Part shown: positions 55,816-64,000 of the stretch, in pieces
Position numbering within the stretch: the first letter of the stretch is position 1
How the letters are laid out: each line of letters opens with the position of its first letter
Assembly: GCF_947489035.1 (NCBI RefSeq)
Contig: NZ_CANLCI010000006.1
Span: 102,732 to 166,731 of the forward strand
Length of the DNA: 64,000 bases
Direction: 5' to 3'
From: an uncultured Ferrimonas sp.
GTDB taxonomy: Bacteria > Pseudomonadota > Gammaproteobacteria > Enterobacterales > Shewanellaceae
The notes under the pieces: generated by a model
The model's database searches: none
What the model was told of the DNA's origin: nothing
What the model saw: the letters and a program-made list of their open reading frames with translations, nothing else
Program-made: the position numbers and the translations under genes

Positions 55816-56631
55816 ATGAACACATTGCGCGCTCTGTTTGCCGCCTCGTTGTTGTTGCTGTCGCTGAACGCGACCGCCACCGAAACGGTCATTAAACTGG
55901 CCACCACCACCAGCACCGACAACACCGGCCTGCTGGCTTACCTGCTGCCAGAGTTTGAGCAACAGTCGGGCTACAAAGTGCATGTGATCGCCACCGGTAC
56001 CGGCAAAGCTCTGCGCCACGGCCGTAACGGCGATGTGGATGTAGTGATGACCCACGCCCCTGCCGCCGAAGCCACGTTTGTGGCCGACGGGTTTGGCCAC
56101 CAGCCACGCCAATTGATGATGAACGATTTTGTGTTGGTTGGCCCCAAGGCGGATCCCGCGCAGCTGAGCCAAGCTAAAGATCTGAACGATGCCATGACCC
56201 GCATCGCCAACAGTGGCAGCAAATTTGTCTCTCGCGGTGACGAGTCCGGCACTCACATGAAAGAACTGACCCTGTGGCAGCAAGCGGGGATCACCCCAGA
56301 ATTTGCCGGCTACAACGCCATTGGCCAAGGCATGGGCCCAGCCCTGCTGACCGCCGATCAAATGAACGCTTACCTGTTGGCCGATCGCGGCACCTTTTTA
56401 GCGTTCTCGAAGAAAATTGAATTGGACGTGGTGTACCAAGGCGCCAGCGCGCTGGCGAACCCGTACCAGATTGTGTTGATCAACGCCGAACGTTACCCCG
56501 ATCTGAACCACGCTGGCGCGCAAGCCCTCAGCAACTGGTTGGTGGGCGCACAGGGTCAGCAGATGATCGATGAGTTTCGCGTTAACGGTAAGCAGCTGTT
56601 CCAAGCCACTTACCAGGCCAGCGCTGAATGA
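55816..56631 (+). CDS. tupA: Tungstate ABC transporter substrate-binding protein TupA
   Basis: 271 residues from the ATG at 55816 (AAGGA six bases upstream); the frame is open back to 55732. A signal peptide ends near ATA-T (about residue 22). The mature protein starts IKLATTTSTDNTGLLAYLLPEFE, the TTTS oxyanion-binding motif of TupA, and continues with VHVIATGTGKALRHGRNGDVDVVMTHAP and FVSRGDESGTHMKELTLW, which complete the site. TupA proteins prefer tungstate over molybdate, unlike ModA. The stop overlaps tupB. Confidence 0.92.
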   Translation: MNTLRALFAASLLLLSLNATATETVIKLATTTSTDNTGLLAYLLPEFEQQSGYKVHVIATGTGKALRHGRNGDVDVVMTHAPAAEATFVADGFGHQPRQLMMNDFVLVGPKADPAQLSQAKDLNDAMTRIANSGSKFVSRGDESGTHMKELTLWQQAGITPEFAGYNAIGQGMGPALLTADQMNAYLLADRGTFLAFSKKIELDVVYQGASALANPYQIVLINAERYPDLNHAGAQALSNWLVGAQGQQMIDEFRVNGKQLFQATYQASAE

Positions 56632-57338
56632 GTGACGGCTTTCTCGTCCATATTCTGGAAGGGATCCGGCTGCTGTTGAGCTTTGACGCTGAGGTGTGGG
56701 ACATCATCGGCGTCTCCTTTACGGTCTCAAGCCAAGCGTTATTGTTGGCGCTGCCAGGCGCCATTTTGCTGGGCTTTTTGCTGGCGGTAACGCGCTTTCC
56801 CGGCCGCTGGTTGCTGATCTCACTGTTTCAAACCCTGCAAGCGGTGCCCACCGTGGTGGTGGGCTTGTTGGTGTACCTGTTGCTGTATCGCCAAGGCCCG
56901 CTGGGTGAGCTGCGCTGGCTGTTTACCCAACCGGCGATGATCATGGCGCAGTTTATGTTGGCGTTCCCGCTGTTGGTCTCGTTAAGCTACGGCACCTTTG
57001 CCAGCGCCGATTGGCGCGCGTGGGAAACCGCCCGCACCTTAGGCGCCAGCGTCAGTCGCGCCTTTTGGGTGCTGTGCCACGAATTAAAAGCGCCGCTGTT
57101 GGTGGCGGTGATCAGCGCCTTTAGCCGCGTTATCACCGAAGTGGGCGCGTCGATGCTGGTGGGCGGCAACATTGCTCAAGTTACCCGCAACATCCCCACC
57201 GCCATTGCCTTAGAAACCAGCAAAGGCGCCTTCGCCCAAGCGATTGCCCTTGGCACTGTGTTATTGTTGCTGGCACTGTTTCTTAACTTTGCCGTGGGCA
57301 CCTTGCGTCACCGGCACGATCGCCTTGCGCGGGGATAA
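56628..57338 (+). CDS. tupB: Tungstate ABC transporter permease TupB
   Basis: A 236-residue inner-membrane permease with about six helices and the BPD_transp EAA-like loop (WETARTLGASVSRAFWVLCHELKAPLLVAVISAFSRVITEVGASMLVGGNI), which meets the ATPase. The start MSDGFLVHILEGIRLLLSFD fits TupB. It is translationally coupled to tupA (ATGA overlap) and tupC follows 3 bp later. Confidence 0.92.
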   Translation: MSDGFLVHILEGIRLLLSFDAEVWDIIGVSFTVSSQALLLALPGAILLGFLLAVTRFPGRWLLISLFQTLQAVPTVVVGLLVYLLLYRQGPLGELRWLFTQPAMIMAQFMLAFPLLVSLSYGTFASADWRAWETARTLGASVSRAFWVLCHELKAPLLVAVISAFSRVITEVGASMLVGGNIAQVTRNIPTAIALETSKGAFAQAIALGTVLLLLALFLNFAVGTLRHRHDRLARG

Positions 57339-57341
57339 TTG

Positions 57342-57971
57342 ATGCTGCTCTCCAGCCACAATTTGGCCATGACCTTTGAGCGCACCACGCTGTTTGCCAA
57401 CGTTAATTTGCAGCTGCAACCGCACCAATCCGTGTGGTTGCAAGGGGCCAACGGCTCGGGCAAAACCACCCTGCTGAAACTGTTGGCAAAGTTAACCCGG
57501 CCACACCAAGGGCAGGTGCGTTATCACAATGGCGCCGATCGTCGTGGTGCCGTGATCTATCTGCACCAACAACCCTATTTATTTGCGGGCAGTGTCCGTG
57601 CCAACCTCGAGTTTGGCTTACGCTCTTTAAAGCTCAGTCGCAGCGAACGCCAGCAAGCCTGTCAGCAAGCGCTGCAATTGGCGCAGCTAGAACACTTAGC
57701 AGAACGTTGCGCGCAAGTGCTGTCGGGTGGCGAACGCCAGCGCTTAGCGTTGGCACGAGCGTGGGTGATGCAGCCACAATTGCTGTTGCTGGACGAGCCC
57801 ACCGCCAACTTAGATCCACAATCGCTGCAGCTGATCACCGCGATGGTGGTGCAACTGCAGCAGCAAGGCTGCGCCATTGTGGTCACCAGCCATCAGCAAA
57901 CCCCGTTAACGGAACTGTGCCAATCCCGCTGGCAGATCGACCAAGGTCGACTGTTATGCCCACAGCTATAG
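57342..57971 (+). CDS. tupC: Tungstate ABC transporter ATPase TupC
   Basis: About 209 residues from the ATG at 57342 (GGGGA upstream); a TTG at 57339 is in frame. Walker A is GANGSGKTTLL, the Q-loop is YLHQQPYLFAG, the ABC signature is LSGGERQRLALARAW, Walker B is LLLLDEPTANLD, and the switch His is in VVTSHQQ. It is a compact ABC protein without a C-terminal MOP/TOBE domain, unlike ModC. It powers import through TupB. Confidence 0.92.
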   Translation: MLLSSHNLAMTFERTTLFANVNLQLQPHQSVWLQGANGSGKTTLLKLLAKLTRPHQGQVRYHNGADRRGAVIYLHQQPYLFAGSVRANLEFGLRSLKLSRSERQQACQQALQLAQLEHLAERCAQVLSGGERQRLALARAWVMQPQLLLLDEPTANLDPQSLQLITAMVVQLQQQGCAIVVTSHQQTPLTELCQSRWQIDQGRLLCPQL

Positions 57972-57982
57972 GAGCCTTGCCC

Positions 57983-58585
57983 ATGAGCAACGCCAATCTT
58001 ACCCTTGCGGTGCTGGCCGGTGGCCAAGCCCGTCGCATGAACGGCGAAGACAAAGGCCTGATCGAAGTGGCTGGTAAGCCGATGGTGCAGCACGTGCTGG
58101 ATCGACTGCAGGCCAACACCATGGCCACCATGTTGATCTCCAATCGCAATCAACAGCGCTATGGCGAGCTGGGTTATCCGGTATACAGCGACGAAGTGCC
58201 CGATTTTGCTGGGCCATTAGCGGGGATCTGCCGTGCCCTGCAGCAGGCGCAAACCGAGTTCGTGATTGCCGTACCCTGCGATACGCCGATGTTGCCGCAG
58301 GATCTGATCCCGCAGATGCTGGCCACCCTAACCGAGCACAACGCCGACATCGTGATTGCCCGCGACGAACAGCAAGATCATCCCGTATTGATGCTTTTAA
58401 AACGCAACTTATTGGGATCGCTGCAACAGTTTTTAAGCGACGGCGAGCGTAAAGTGATCCGCTGGTGCCAACAGCACCACATGGAGTATTGCGACTTCAA
58501 CGGCCAAGCTCACGCCTTTGCCAACATCAACACCCCCGAACAAAAACAGCAGCTGGAACAACAGCTGCTTAGCCAGAACGCCTAA
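57983..58585 (+). CDS. mobA: Molybdenum cofactor guanylyltransferase MobA
   Basis: 200 residues from the ATG at 57983 with GGAG eight bases upstream; the open frame extends 549 bp further into tupC but lacks a start of its own. The nucleotide-binding LAGGQARRMNGEDKGLIEVAGKPM motif, PVYSDEVPDFAGPLAGICRAL, and the metal-binding VAVPCDTPMLPQDL motif are present. MobA joins GMP to molybdopterin to make the bis-MGD that FdhA needs. It lies between tupC and mobB-moeA in one operon. Confidence 0.94.
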   Translation: MSNANLTLAVLAGGQARRMNGEDKGLIEVAGKPMVQHVLDRLQANTMATMLISNRNQQRYGELGYPVYSDEVPDFAGPLAGICRALQQAQTEFVIAVPCDTPMLPQDLIPQMLATLTEHNADIVIARDEQQDHPVLMLLKRNLLGSLQQFLSDGERKVIRWCQQHHMEYCDFNGQAHAFANINTPEQKQQLEQQLLSQNA

Positions 58586-58597
58586 CGAGGTCTTTGC

Positions 58598-60394
58598 ATG
58601 ACTCTGGATCAACTTCTTGCCGACTGCCGCGTGCCGGTGCTTGGGATCTGTGCCTACAGCGGCACCGGTAAAACCACTTTGTTGCTGAAACTGCTGCCAT
58701 TGTTGGCCGAGCGCGGTGTGAAAGTGGCGGTACTGAAGCACGCCCACCACAACTTTGAAGTGGATAAGCCAGGCAAAGACAGCTTCGAAATTCGTAAATC
58801 TGGGGCCGATCAGGTGCTGATTGCGTCATCCCAACGTCGCGCTTTGATGATGGAACGCCCGGTGGACGGCGATCCGTGTTTGAAAGAGCTGCTGGCGATG
58901 GTGGATCAAGACCGCGTTGATCTGATCTTGGTTGAAGGCTTTAAGCGCTTGCCGCTGCCGAAGCTGGAACTGCATCGCGCCGCCGTGGGCAAACCGTTTG
59001 TGTTTGACCAAGACAGCCTGATCAAAGCCATCGCCTGCGACGCCGATACCGTGCTGCCAAGCGATTGTGCCCTGCCCCGTTTAGACATCAACGACGTGGC
59101 CGCCATTGGCGATCACATCCAGCAGTTTATGGCGAACTGGCAGCCCGTTGGCGTGCAGCCGTTTGGCCCCTGTTGCGATGCGTTTGAACGCAAGCAGCTG
59201 TCGGTGAAACAAGGCATCGAGCGGATCTTGGCGATGGTCACCCCCATCACCACAACCGAAACCGTTGCCCTAACCGACGCCATTGATCGGGTACTGGCGG
59301 AGCCAGCAATCTCGCCGATCAATGTGCCGCAGCACACCAACTCGGCCATGGACGGGTACGCCTGCGCCTTTGATGCCAGCATCGCTCAATATCAAGTGAT
59401 GGATACGGTCTTTGCCGGCCACGCTTACGCGGGCGAACTGCAAGCGGGGCAAGCGGTTAAGATCATGACTGGCGCCCCTATGCCAGCCGGTGCCGATACG
59501 GTGATCATGCGCGAACTGGCCCGCCAAGAAGGCGATGTTGTGCGCTTTGAAGACGGCATCGAACGGGGCCAGCACGTGCGCCAAGCGGGCGAAGACATCG
59601 CCATTGGCGAGCAGGCACTGCCCGCCGGCGATCGCGTTAAACCGGCCACCGTCGGCTTACTGGCGTCACTGGGGATCGCCCAACCACGGGTATACCGTCG
59701 CCCCAAAGTGGCCATCTTCTCTACCGGTGATGAAGTGTGCTCTCCGGATGAACCGCTTAAGCCAAACTGCATCTACGACTCAAACCGCTACTCGCTGCAT
59801 GGCTTGCTGGCCAAGTTGGATGTCGAGGTGCTGGATCTGGGCGTGATTGAAGACAATCAAGCGGCGATGGAGCAAGCCCTGCGTGACGCCGCCGCCCAAG
59901 CCGACATTGTGCTGACCTCTGGCGGTGTCTCGGTGGGCGATGCCGATTTCATCAAAGACGCGCTGGAACAAACCGGCGAAATCAACTTTTGGAAGATAGC
60001 CCAGCGCCCCGGCCGACCACTGGCCTTTGGCACCGTGGATGGCACCCTGTTCTTTGGCTTACCGGGCAACCCCGTTGCCACCATGGTGTCGTTTATGCAG
60101 TTTGTGCAGCCAACCATTCGCAAGATGGCGGGCGAAGCCAACTGGCAGCCAACGCTGATGCGTGCGATCTCAACCACAGCATTACGCAGCCGAGTTGGTC
60201 GAACGGAATTCATGCGCGGTATAATGACCCTAGGCGCGGCGGGGCAGCTTCACGTGAGCTCGACCGGCGCCCAAGGCAGTGGCATGCTCAGTTCAATGAC
60301 CTCTGCTAACTGCTTGATAGTGATTGAAGAACCGCAAGAGTCTGTGGCCGTTGGCGACACCGTGTGGGTTCAACCTTTTTCCGATCTGCTGTAA
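58598..60394 (+). CDS. MobB-MoeA fusion (cofactor adaptor GTPase and molybdopterin molybdotransferase)
   Basis: A 598-residue two-domain protein. Residues 1-170 are MobB: Walker A GICAYSGTGKTTLLLKLL, KHAHHNFEVDKPGKDS, and LILVEGFKRLPLPK. From about 200 to 598 it is MoeA: INVPQHTNSAMDGYA (active-site Asp), IMTGAPMPAGADTVI, IFSTGDEVCSPDEPL, YDSNRYSLHGLL, TSGGVSVGDADF, and FFGLPGNPVATMVSFM, then domain IV. MoeA inserts molybdate (or tungstate) into adenylated molybdopterin; MobB aids nucleotide attachment. The fused form is known in several gammaproteobacteria. moaA follows 15 bp later. Confidence 0.93.
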   Translation: MTLDQLLADCRVPVLGICAYSGTGKTTLLLKLLPLLAERGVKVAVLKHAHHNFEVDKPGKDSFEIRKSGADQVLIASSQRRALMMERPVDGDPCLKELLAMVDQDRVDLILVEGFKRLPLPKLELHRAAVGKPFVFDQDSLIKAIACDADTVLPSDCALPRLDINDVAAIGDHIQQFMANWQPVGVQPFGPCCDAFERKQLSVKQGIERILAMVTPITTTETVALTDAIDRVLAEPAISPINVPQHTNSAMDGYACAFDASIAQYQVMDTVFAGHAYAGELQAGQAVKIMTGAPMPAGADTVIMRELARQEGDVVRFEDGIERGQHVRQAGEDIAIGEQALPAGDRVKPATVGLLASLGIAQPRVYRRPKVAIFSTGDEVCSPDEPLKPNCIYDSNRYSLHGLLAKLDVEVLDLGVIEDNQAAMEQALRDAAAQADIVLTSGGVSVGDADFIKDALEQTGEINFWKIAQRPGRPLAFGTVDGTLFFGLPGNPVATMVSFMQFVQPTIRKMAGEANWQPTLMRAISTTALRSRVGRTEFMRGIMTLGAAGQLHVSSTGAQGSGMLSSMTSANCLIVIEEPQESVAVGDTVWVQPFSDLL

Positions 60395-60409
60395 CACGGG
60401 AACGCTGTA

Positions 60410-61396
60410 ATGAGTCTGACCGACGGCTTTGGCCGCAAAATCGATTATCTGCGCTTATCGGTCACCGATCGTTGCGACTTTCGCTGCATCTATTGCATGG
60501 ATGAAGCCCCCGTCTTCCTGCCTCGTGCCGAAGTGCTAACACTGGAAGAGCTGCAACAGATCGCCCAAGCGTTTACCGAGCTGGGGGTGCGTAAGATCCG
60601 CCTCACCGGCGGTGAACCACTGGTGAAATCCGATCTGGTTTCGTTGGTGGCCAACATCGCCAAGCTGCCAGGGCTGGATGATCTGTGTATGACCACCAAC
60701 GGTTCAAGGTTAACCAAGTTTGCCCAGCCATTGGCCGAAGCCGGACTGATGCGACTGAACATCAGCTTGGATACCTTGGATCCACAGCGATTTGAAGCCA
60801 CCACCCGCAACGGCAAACTGGAGCGGGTACTGGCGGGGATCGACGCAGCCCAAGCCGCCGGCTTTAAACGTGTGAAGCTGAATGCCGTAGCAATTAAGGG
60901 CAACAACGACGACGAGATTGTCGACTTGGTGCACTACGCTCGCGAGCAAGGGGTCGACATCACCTTTATCGAGGAGATGCCACTGGGGGTGCTGAACACC
61001 GATCGCCGTGATCACTCGCTGCTGACCAGTGATGAAGTGAAAGCGCAGCTAGAAACCGCCTTTAACTTGATCGGCACCAACGAAAACACCGGGGGCCCCG
61101 CGCGCTACTACCGCATGGACGACAGCGACATTCGCATCGGCTTTATCAGCCCCCATTCGCACAATTTCTGTGGCGACTGTAACCGCGTACGGGTCACCAC
61201 AACCGGTGAACTGCTGCTGTGTTTAGGCAATGAAAACTCCGTTGATCTGCGCCTGATCCTGCGAAAATACCCCAATGACATCGAGCGTTTGAAGCAAGTG
61301 ATTGTGGATGCCATGGGCGCGAAACCGGAAAAACATCACTTTTCCACCGGCGCTGAAACGCAGATCCTGCGGTTTATGAGCCACACTGGCGGCTAA
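60410..61396 (+). CDS. moaA: GTP 3',8-cyclase MoaA (radical SAM)
   Basis: A 328-residue protein. The radical-SAM cluster is CDFRCIYCMDE (C at residues 24, 28, 31), and TGGEPLVKSDL binds SAM. The C-terminal second [4Fe-4S] cluster is in FCGDCNRVRVTTTGELLLCLG, and the protein ends in Gly-Gly (SHTGG), which enters the active site. MoaA starts molybdopterin synthesis by rearranging GTP together with MoaC. moaC, moaD and moaE are not in the window. It is the last gene of the tup-mob-moa operon. Confidence 0.97.
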   Translation: MSLTDGFGRKIDYLRLSVTDRCDFRCIYCMDEAPVFLPRAEVLTLEELQQIAQAFTELGVRKIRLTGGEPLVKSDLVSLVANIAKLPGLDDLCMTTNGSRLTKFAQPLAEAGLMRLNISLDTLDPQRFEATTRNGKLERVLAGIDAAQAAGFKRVKLNAVAIKGNNDDEIVDLVHYAREQGVDITFIEEMPLGVLNTDRRDHSLLTSDEVKAQLETAFNLIGTNENTGGPARYYRMDDSDIRIGFISPHSHNFCGDCNRVRVTTTGELLLCLGNENSVDLRLILRKYPNDIERLKQVIVDAMGAKPEKHHFSTGAETQILRFMSHTGG

Positions 61397-61414
61397 GCCA
61401 CTAGCCGCTGACCA

Positions 61415-61448
61415 AAGACCCAGCCATTGCGCTGGGTCTTTTGCTTTT
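61415..61448 (+). terminator. Rho-independent terminator of the tup-mob-moa operon
   Basis: AAGACCCAGC, six-base loop, GCTGGGTCTT then TTGCTTTT, 18 bp after the moaA stop. Confidence 0.9.
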
Positions 61449-61985
61449 ACACTGGGTTTAACTGGCGCGGACAGTCAGATCCACTGTGATCCGCCATCGC
61501 GCTCGCCTCAGGGGTTAACGCTGCCCGCCCCCCATTGGCGCACCCAGCCAATCGCCATCAAACGCCCATCACAATCGCGCCGTTTTTTGCTGCTGTTATC
61601 CCCTTTATCCCCGTCATTCATGCTCATTATTCTGAGTTGTCACCAAAGCAGCTCAGCAAAGACATTTAAACCAGATAATTAACAATTTTAAGGTAAATAA
61701 ATCAAAAACAAGACCAGAACGACATTCAATAATCTTTGAGAGTCATTGTTCACATTTGCCGGCAAGCACATCTAGTGCATTTTTCCACAAAATATCCCCA
61801 CATTTGCCGAAGCGATGATTTTGCGCCACAAAAATCAGCACCTTACACACAAATAACTCCTCGGCAATGGTAGTAAAAACACCGCTGCATCGGTAATATC
61901 GATCCGTTAATAAAGATAACAATTGTTGTTACTGGCAGCAGATCCTGCTGCCAAATGGAATGATCTTTGGGCGAGAGGGAATATC
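61449..61985. other. Long AT-rich control region of the adhesin gene
   Basis: A 537-bp leader between the moaA terminator and the adhesin start, clearly more AT-rich than its surroundings from about 61640 to 61930. It contains the short palindrome AACAATTGTT (61918-61927). No gene, no convincing sigma-54 site and no RNA gene were recognised. A GAGGG ribosome site precedes the GTG at 61986. Such long upstream regions are usual for c-di-GMP-controlled adhesin genes. Confidence 0.5.
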
Positions 61986-64000
61986 GTGCAATCACAAGTG
62001 TTGGCATCAACCGTCAAAATTACTCACATCAGCGGCGCTGTGGAACTTATTGTTACCGATGTAAACGGCAGCGAACGACTGCTGCAGGTAGGCGACATCG
62101 TCTACGCTGGCGAATCGTTGTTATTGCCCGCAGGCGTGGCCATTGAAACCGATGCCAACGTCGAAACCCCAAACTTTCCCAGCAATGAAGATGATGAGAT
62201 CAGCGCCATCCAGCAGTTGCTGGAACAAGGCGGCGATCTGGATGAGTTGCCCGCCACCGCAGCGGGGAACACCGAAGCCGAAGGCAGCGACAGCTTCGTT
62301 AGTGTTAGCCGTACCGGCGCCGAAACCATCGCTCAAGCGGGCTTTGAAACCAGTGGCCCAGCCGCTGTTGCCGCCCCGGCGTTTGCCCAAGACGCCAGCG
62401 CGGTTGCCAACCTCAACCCCATTGCCACCGACAACAGCGCCGCCATCAATGAAGATGCCGATCCCCTCTCCGGTAACTTACTGACTGATGACGACAACAA
62501 TGGTATCGACCAAGATCCCGAAGGCAGCAGCCTCACCGTCATTGGCGTAAACGGTGACAGCAGCGGCATCATTGAAGGCCAGTACGGCACCTTGCAATGG
62601 TTTGCCGACGGCAGCTACCGCTACACCCCCAACGACCATGCCCAAACTTTGGCCGCTGGCGAACTGGCTCAAGAGCAGTTCCAGTACCACATCACAGACG
62701 GGGATGGCGGCAACGCCAGCGCCACGTTAACCATCACCATCACCGGCAGCGATGATCTGCCCGTGATATCCGCCGATACCGGCGAAGTAACCGAAGGCAG
62801 CGACGTCGCCGCCACCGGCCAACTGACGGCAACGGATATCGACAATCCGGACTTGGCCTTTGTTGCCAGCAACATCAGCACCGAATTTGGCACCTTCAGC
62901 GTGGATGCCAACGGCAACTGGACCTTCAGCCTCGATAACAGCAATCCAGCGGTACAGGCGTTGGCCGCGGGCGAGCAACTGCCGCTGCCCAGCTTTGAAG
63001 TCATTCTGTCTGATGGCTCCAGCACCACCGTTGATGTGGTGGTGATCGGTACTGATGACTTGCCCGAGATCTCAACCGATACTGGCATGGTGACCGAAGA
63101 CAGCGAGGTTATGGCCGAAGGCACGTTAACCGCCACCGACGTCGACGGCGACGCCCCAACCTTCATCGCTAACACCATCACCACCGAATTCGGCACCTTC
63201 AGCGTGGATGCTAACGGCAACTGGACCTTCAGCCTCGATAACAGCAATCCCGCTGTGCAAGCACTGGCCGCCGGCGAACAACTGCCGCTGCCAAGCTTTG
63301 AGGTGGTGCTGTCCGACGGCTCCACCACCACCGTTGATGTGGTGATCATCGGCACCGATGATCTGCCCATCATTTCCGCCGACAGCGGCGAAGTGGTTGA
63401 AGACAGCGACGTGGCCGCGACCGGCCAACTAACCGCCACCGACGTCGACAACCCCGATCTGGCCTTTGTCGCCAACAGCATCACCACCGAGTTCGGCACC
63501 TTCACCATCGATGCCGATGGCAACTGGACCTTCAGCCTCGATAACAGCAATCCAGCGGTACAGGCGCTGGCCGCGGGCGAGCAACTGCCACTGCCAAGCT
63601 TTGAGGTCGAGTTATCTGATGGCTCTACCACCACCGTTGATGTGGTGGTGATCGGTACTGATGACGCGCCGGTGATCTCATCCGATACTGGCACCGTGAC
63701 TGAGGACAGCGACGTTGCTGCCGAAGGCACGTTAACCGCCACCGACGTCGACAGCGACGCCCCAACCTTCACCGCTAACACCATCACCACCGAATTCGGC
63801 ACCTTCAGCGTGGATGCCAACGGCAACTGGACCTTCAGCCTCGATAACAGTAATCCCGTTGTGCAAGCACTGGCCGAGGGCGAACAGCTGTCACTGCCAA
63901 GCTTTGAAGTCATTCTGTCTGATGGCAGCACCACCACGGTGACCATCACCATCACTGGTACCGACGATCTGCCAGAAATTTCCAGCGACGCCGACCGCAT
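61986..64000 (+). CDS. LapA/BapA-type giant RTX adhesin, N-terminal part (runs off the window)
   Basis: An open frame of at least 671 codons from a GTG at 61986 (GAGGG seven bases upstream), with no stop before the right edge. Residues 1-90 form a retention module: a VASTVKITHISGAVELIV beta segment, then DEISAIQQLLEQGGDLDELP. It is followed by the TAAG LapG-cleavage site at residues 91-94 (62256-62267). A linker and a DP..GNLLTDD cadherin-like unit come next (about 140-255). From residue 256 there are tandem 101-residue VCBS-type repeats. There is no signal peptide, as expected for type I secretion. LapA-type adhesins hold cells to surfaces and are released by LapG. Confidence 0.88.
   Translation, partial: MQSQVLASTVKITHISGAVELIVTDVNGSERLLQVGDIVYAGESLLLPAGVAIETDANVETPNFPSNEDDEISAIQQLLEQGGDLDELPATAAGNTEAEGSDSFVSVSRTGAETIAQAGFETSGPAAVAAPAFAQDASAVANLNPIATDNSAAINEDADPLSGNLLTDDDNNGIDQDPEGSSLTVIGVNGDSSGIIEGQYGTLQWFADGSYRYTPNDHAQTLAAGELAQEQFQYHITDGDGGNASATLTITITGSDDLPVISADTGEVTEGSDVAATGQLTATDIDNPDLAFVASNISTEFGTFSVDANGNWTFSLDNSNPAVQALAAGEQLPLPSFEVILSDGSSTTVDVVVIGTDDLPEISTDTGMVTEDSEVMAEGTLTATDVDGDAPTFIANTITTEFGTFSVDANGNWTFSLDNSNPAVQALAAGEQLPLPSFEVVLSDGSTTTVDVVIIGTDDLPIISADSGEVVEDSDVAATGQLTATDVDNPDLAFVANSITTEFGTFTIDADGNWTFSLDNSNPAVQALAAGEQLPLPSFEVELSDGSTTTVDVVVIGTDDAPVISSDTGTVTEDSDVAAEGTLTATDVDSDAPTFTANTITTEFGTFSVDANGNWTFSLDNSNPVVQALAEGEQLSLPSFEVILSDGSTTTVTITITGTDDLPEISSDADR
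62751..64000 (+). repeat. Tandem VCBS-type repeats, period 303 bp (101 residues)
   Basis: Four complete units begin at 62751, 63054, 63357 and 63660, and a fifth begins at 63963. Each starts DD-L/A-P and contains LTATD, FGTF-DA-GNWTFSLDNSNP and SFEV-LSDGS-TT. The spacing is exactly 303 bp every time. DNA identity is very high in the central block. Confidence 0.95.

Noticed and set aside
57434..57982. 183-codon N-terminal extension of mobA
   Set aside because: It overlaps tupC in another frame, and the MobA family begins at 57983, where there is a good ribosome site.
62669..64000. Long minus-strand open frame (443 codons) opposite the adhesin
   Set aside because: It is a shadow of the repetitive plus-strand adhesin: Ser/Val-rich, repeats in step with the 303-bp period, and has no start signal. 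The plus-strand frame has the retention module and VCBS motifs.

Overview
The window looks like chromosomal core DNA of a marine-type gammaproteobacterium of the Alteromonadales, most likely Ferrimonas or a close relative of Shewanella. This is an inference. It rests on gene order (ftsN near hslVU; ubiE-ubiJ-ubiB-tatABC-tatD-hemB; gppA-rhlB divergent from trxA-rho; ubiD-fre), on a Shewanella-like formate dehydrogenase locus with its DUF3305/DUF3306 genes, and on protein sequences close to, but clearly different from, E. coli. No rRNA, tRNA, CRISPR array, prophage or insertion sequence was recognised.

Layout. 1-5 kb: end of ftsN, a DTW-domain tRNA-modification gene, a small gene under a near-perfect Fur box, solitary phaB, then hslVU behind a heat-shock-like promoter, and a DUF971 gene. 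5-19 kb: accessory genes. These are a PcfJ-domain protein, a siderophore-interacting reductase, a YkgJ protein, a large secreted protein with two LamG-like repeats and a toroid-like C-terminus, a bacterial acyl-CoA-binding protein, a minus-strand run (rhomboid protease, SDR/DUF2867, glycosyltransferase, PAP2), a heptanucleotide tandem repeat, a YgjV-like protein, rraA and lapG-lapD. 19-26 kb: ubiquinone synthesis, Tat translocase, tatD, hemB. 26-38 kb: periplasmic thioredoxin-like protein, tcyP, gppA-rhlB / trxA-rho, a small secreted protein, a TraF-like outer-membrane protein, ubiD-fre, a GNAT enzyme. 38-41.5 kb: ubiA, a Cache-domain chemoreceptor, a YbaK-type deacylase. 41.5-61.4 kb: a formate dehydrogenase and metal-cofactor island. 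62-64 kb: the N-terminus of a giant VCBS-repeat adhesin that runs off the window.

Two functional systems stand out. (1) Formate dehydrogenase: the Fdh catalytic, electron-transfer and cytochrome b subunits, a TorD-type chaperone, a polyferredoxin and DUF3305/3306 accessory proteins lie on the minus strand. Divergent fdhD and a HTH/periplasmic-binding-domain regulator follow, then a NtrC-type two-component system, a tungstate ABC transporter (tupABC) and cofactor genes mobA, mobB-moeA (fused) and moaA. Three sigma-54-type promoters (-24 GG / -12 GC) and repeated GTCAAAATGAC-like boxes occur in the fdh/fdhD and tupA control regions. This suggests that one regulator coordinates enzyme synthesis and metal supply.
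(2) Biofilm adhesion: lapG (periplasmic protease) and lapD (c-di-GMP receptor) lie at 16.6-19.2 kb. About 43 kb away is a LapA-type adhesin whose N-terminal retention module carries the TAAG site that LapG proteases cut. The export genes (lapEBC) are not in the window.
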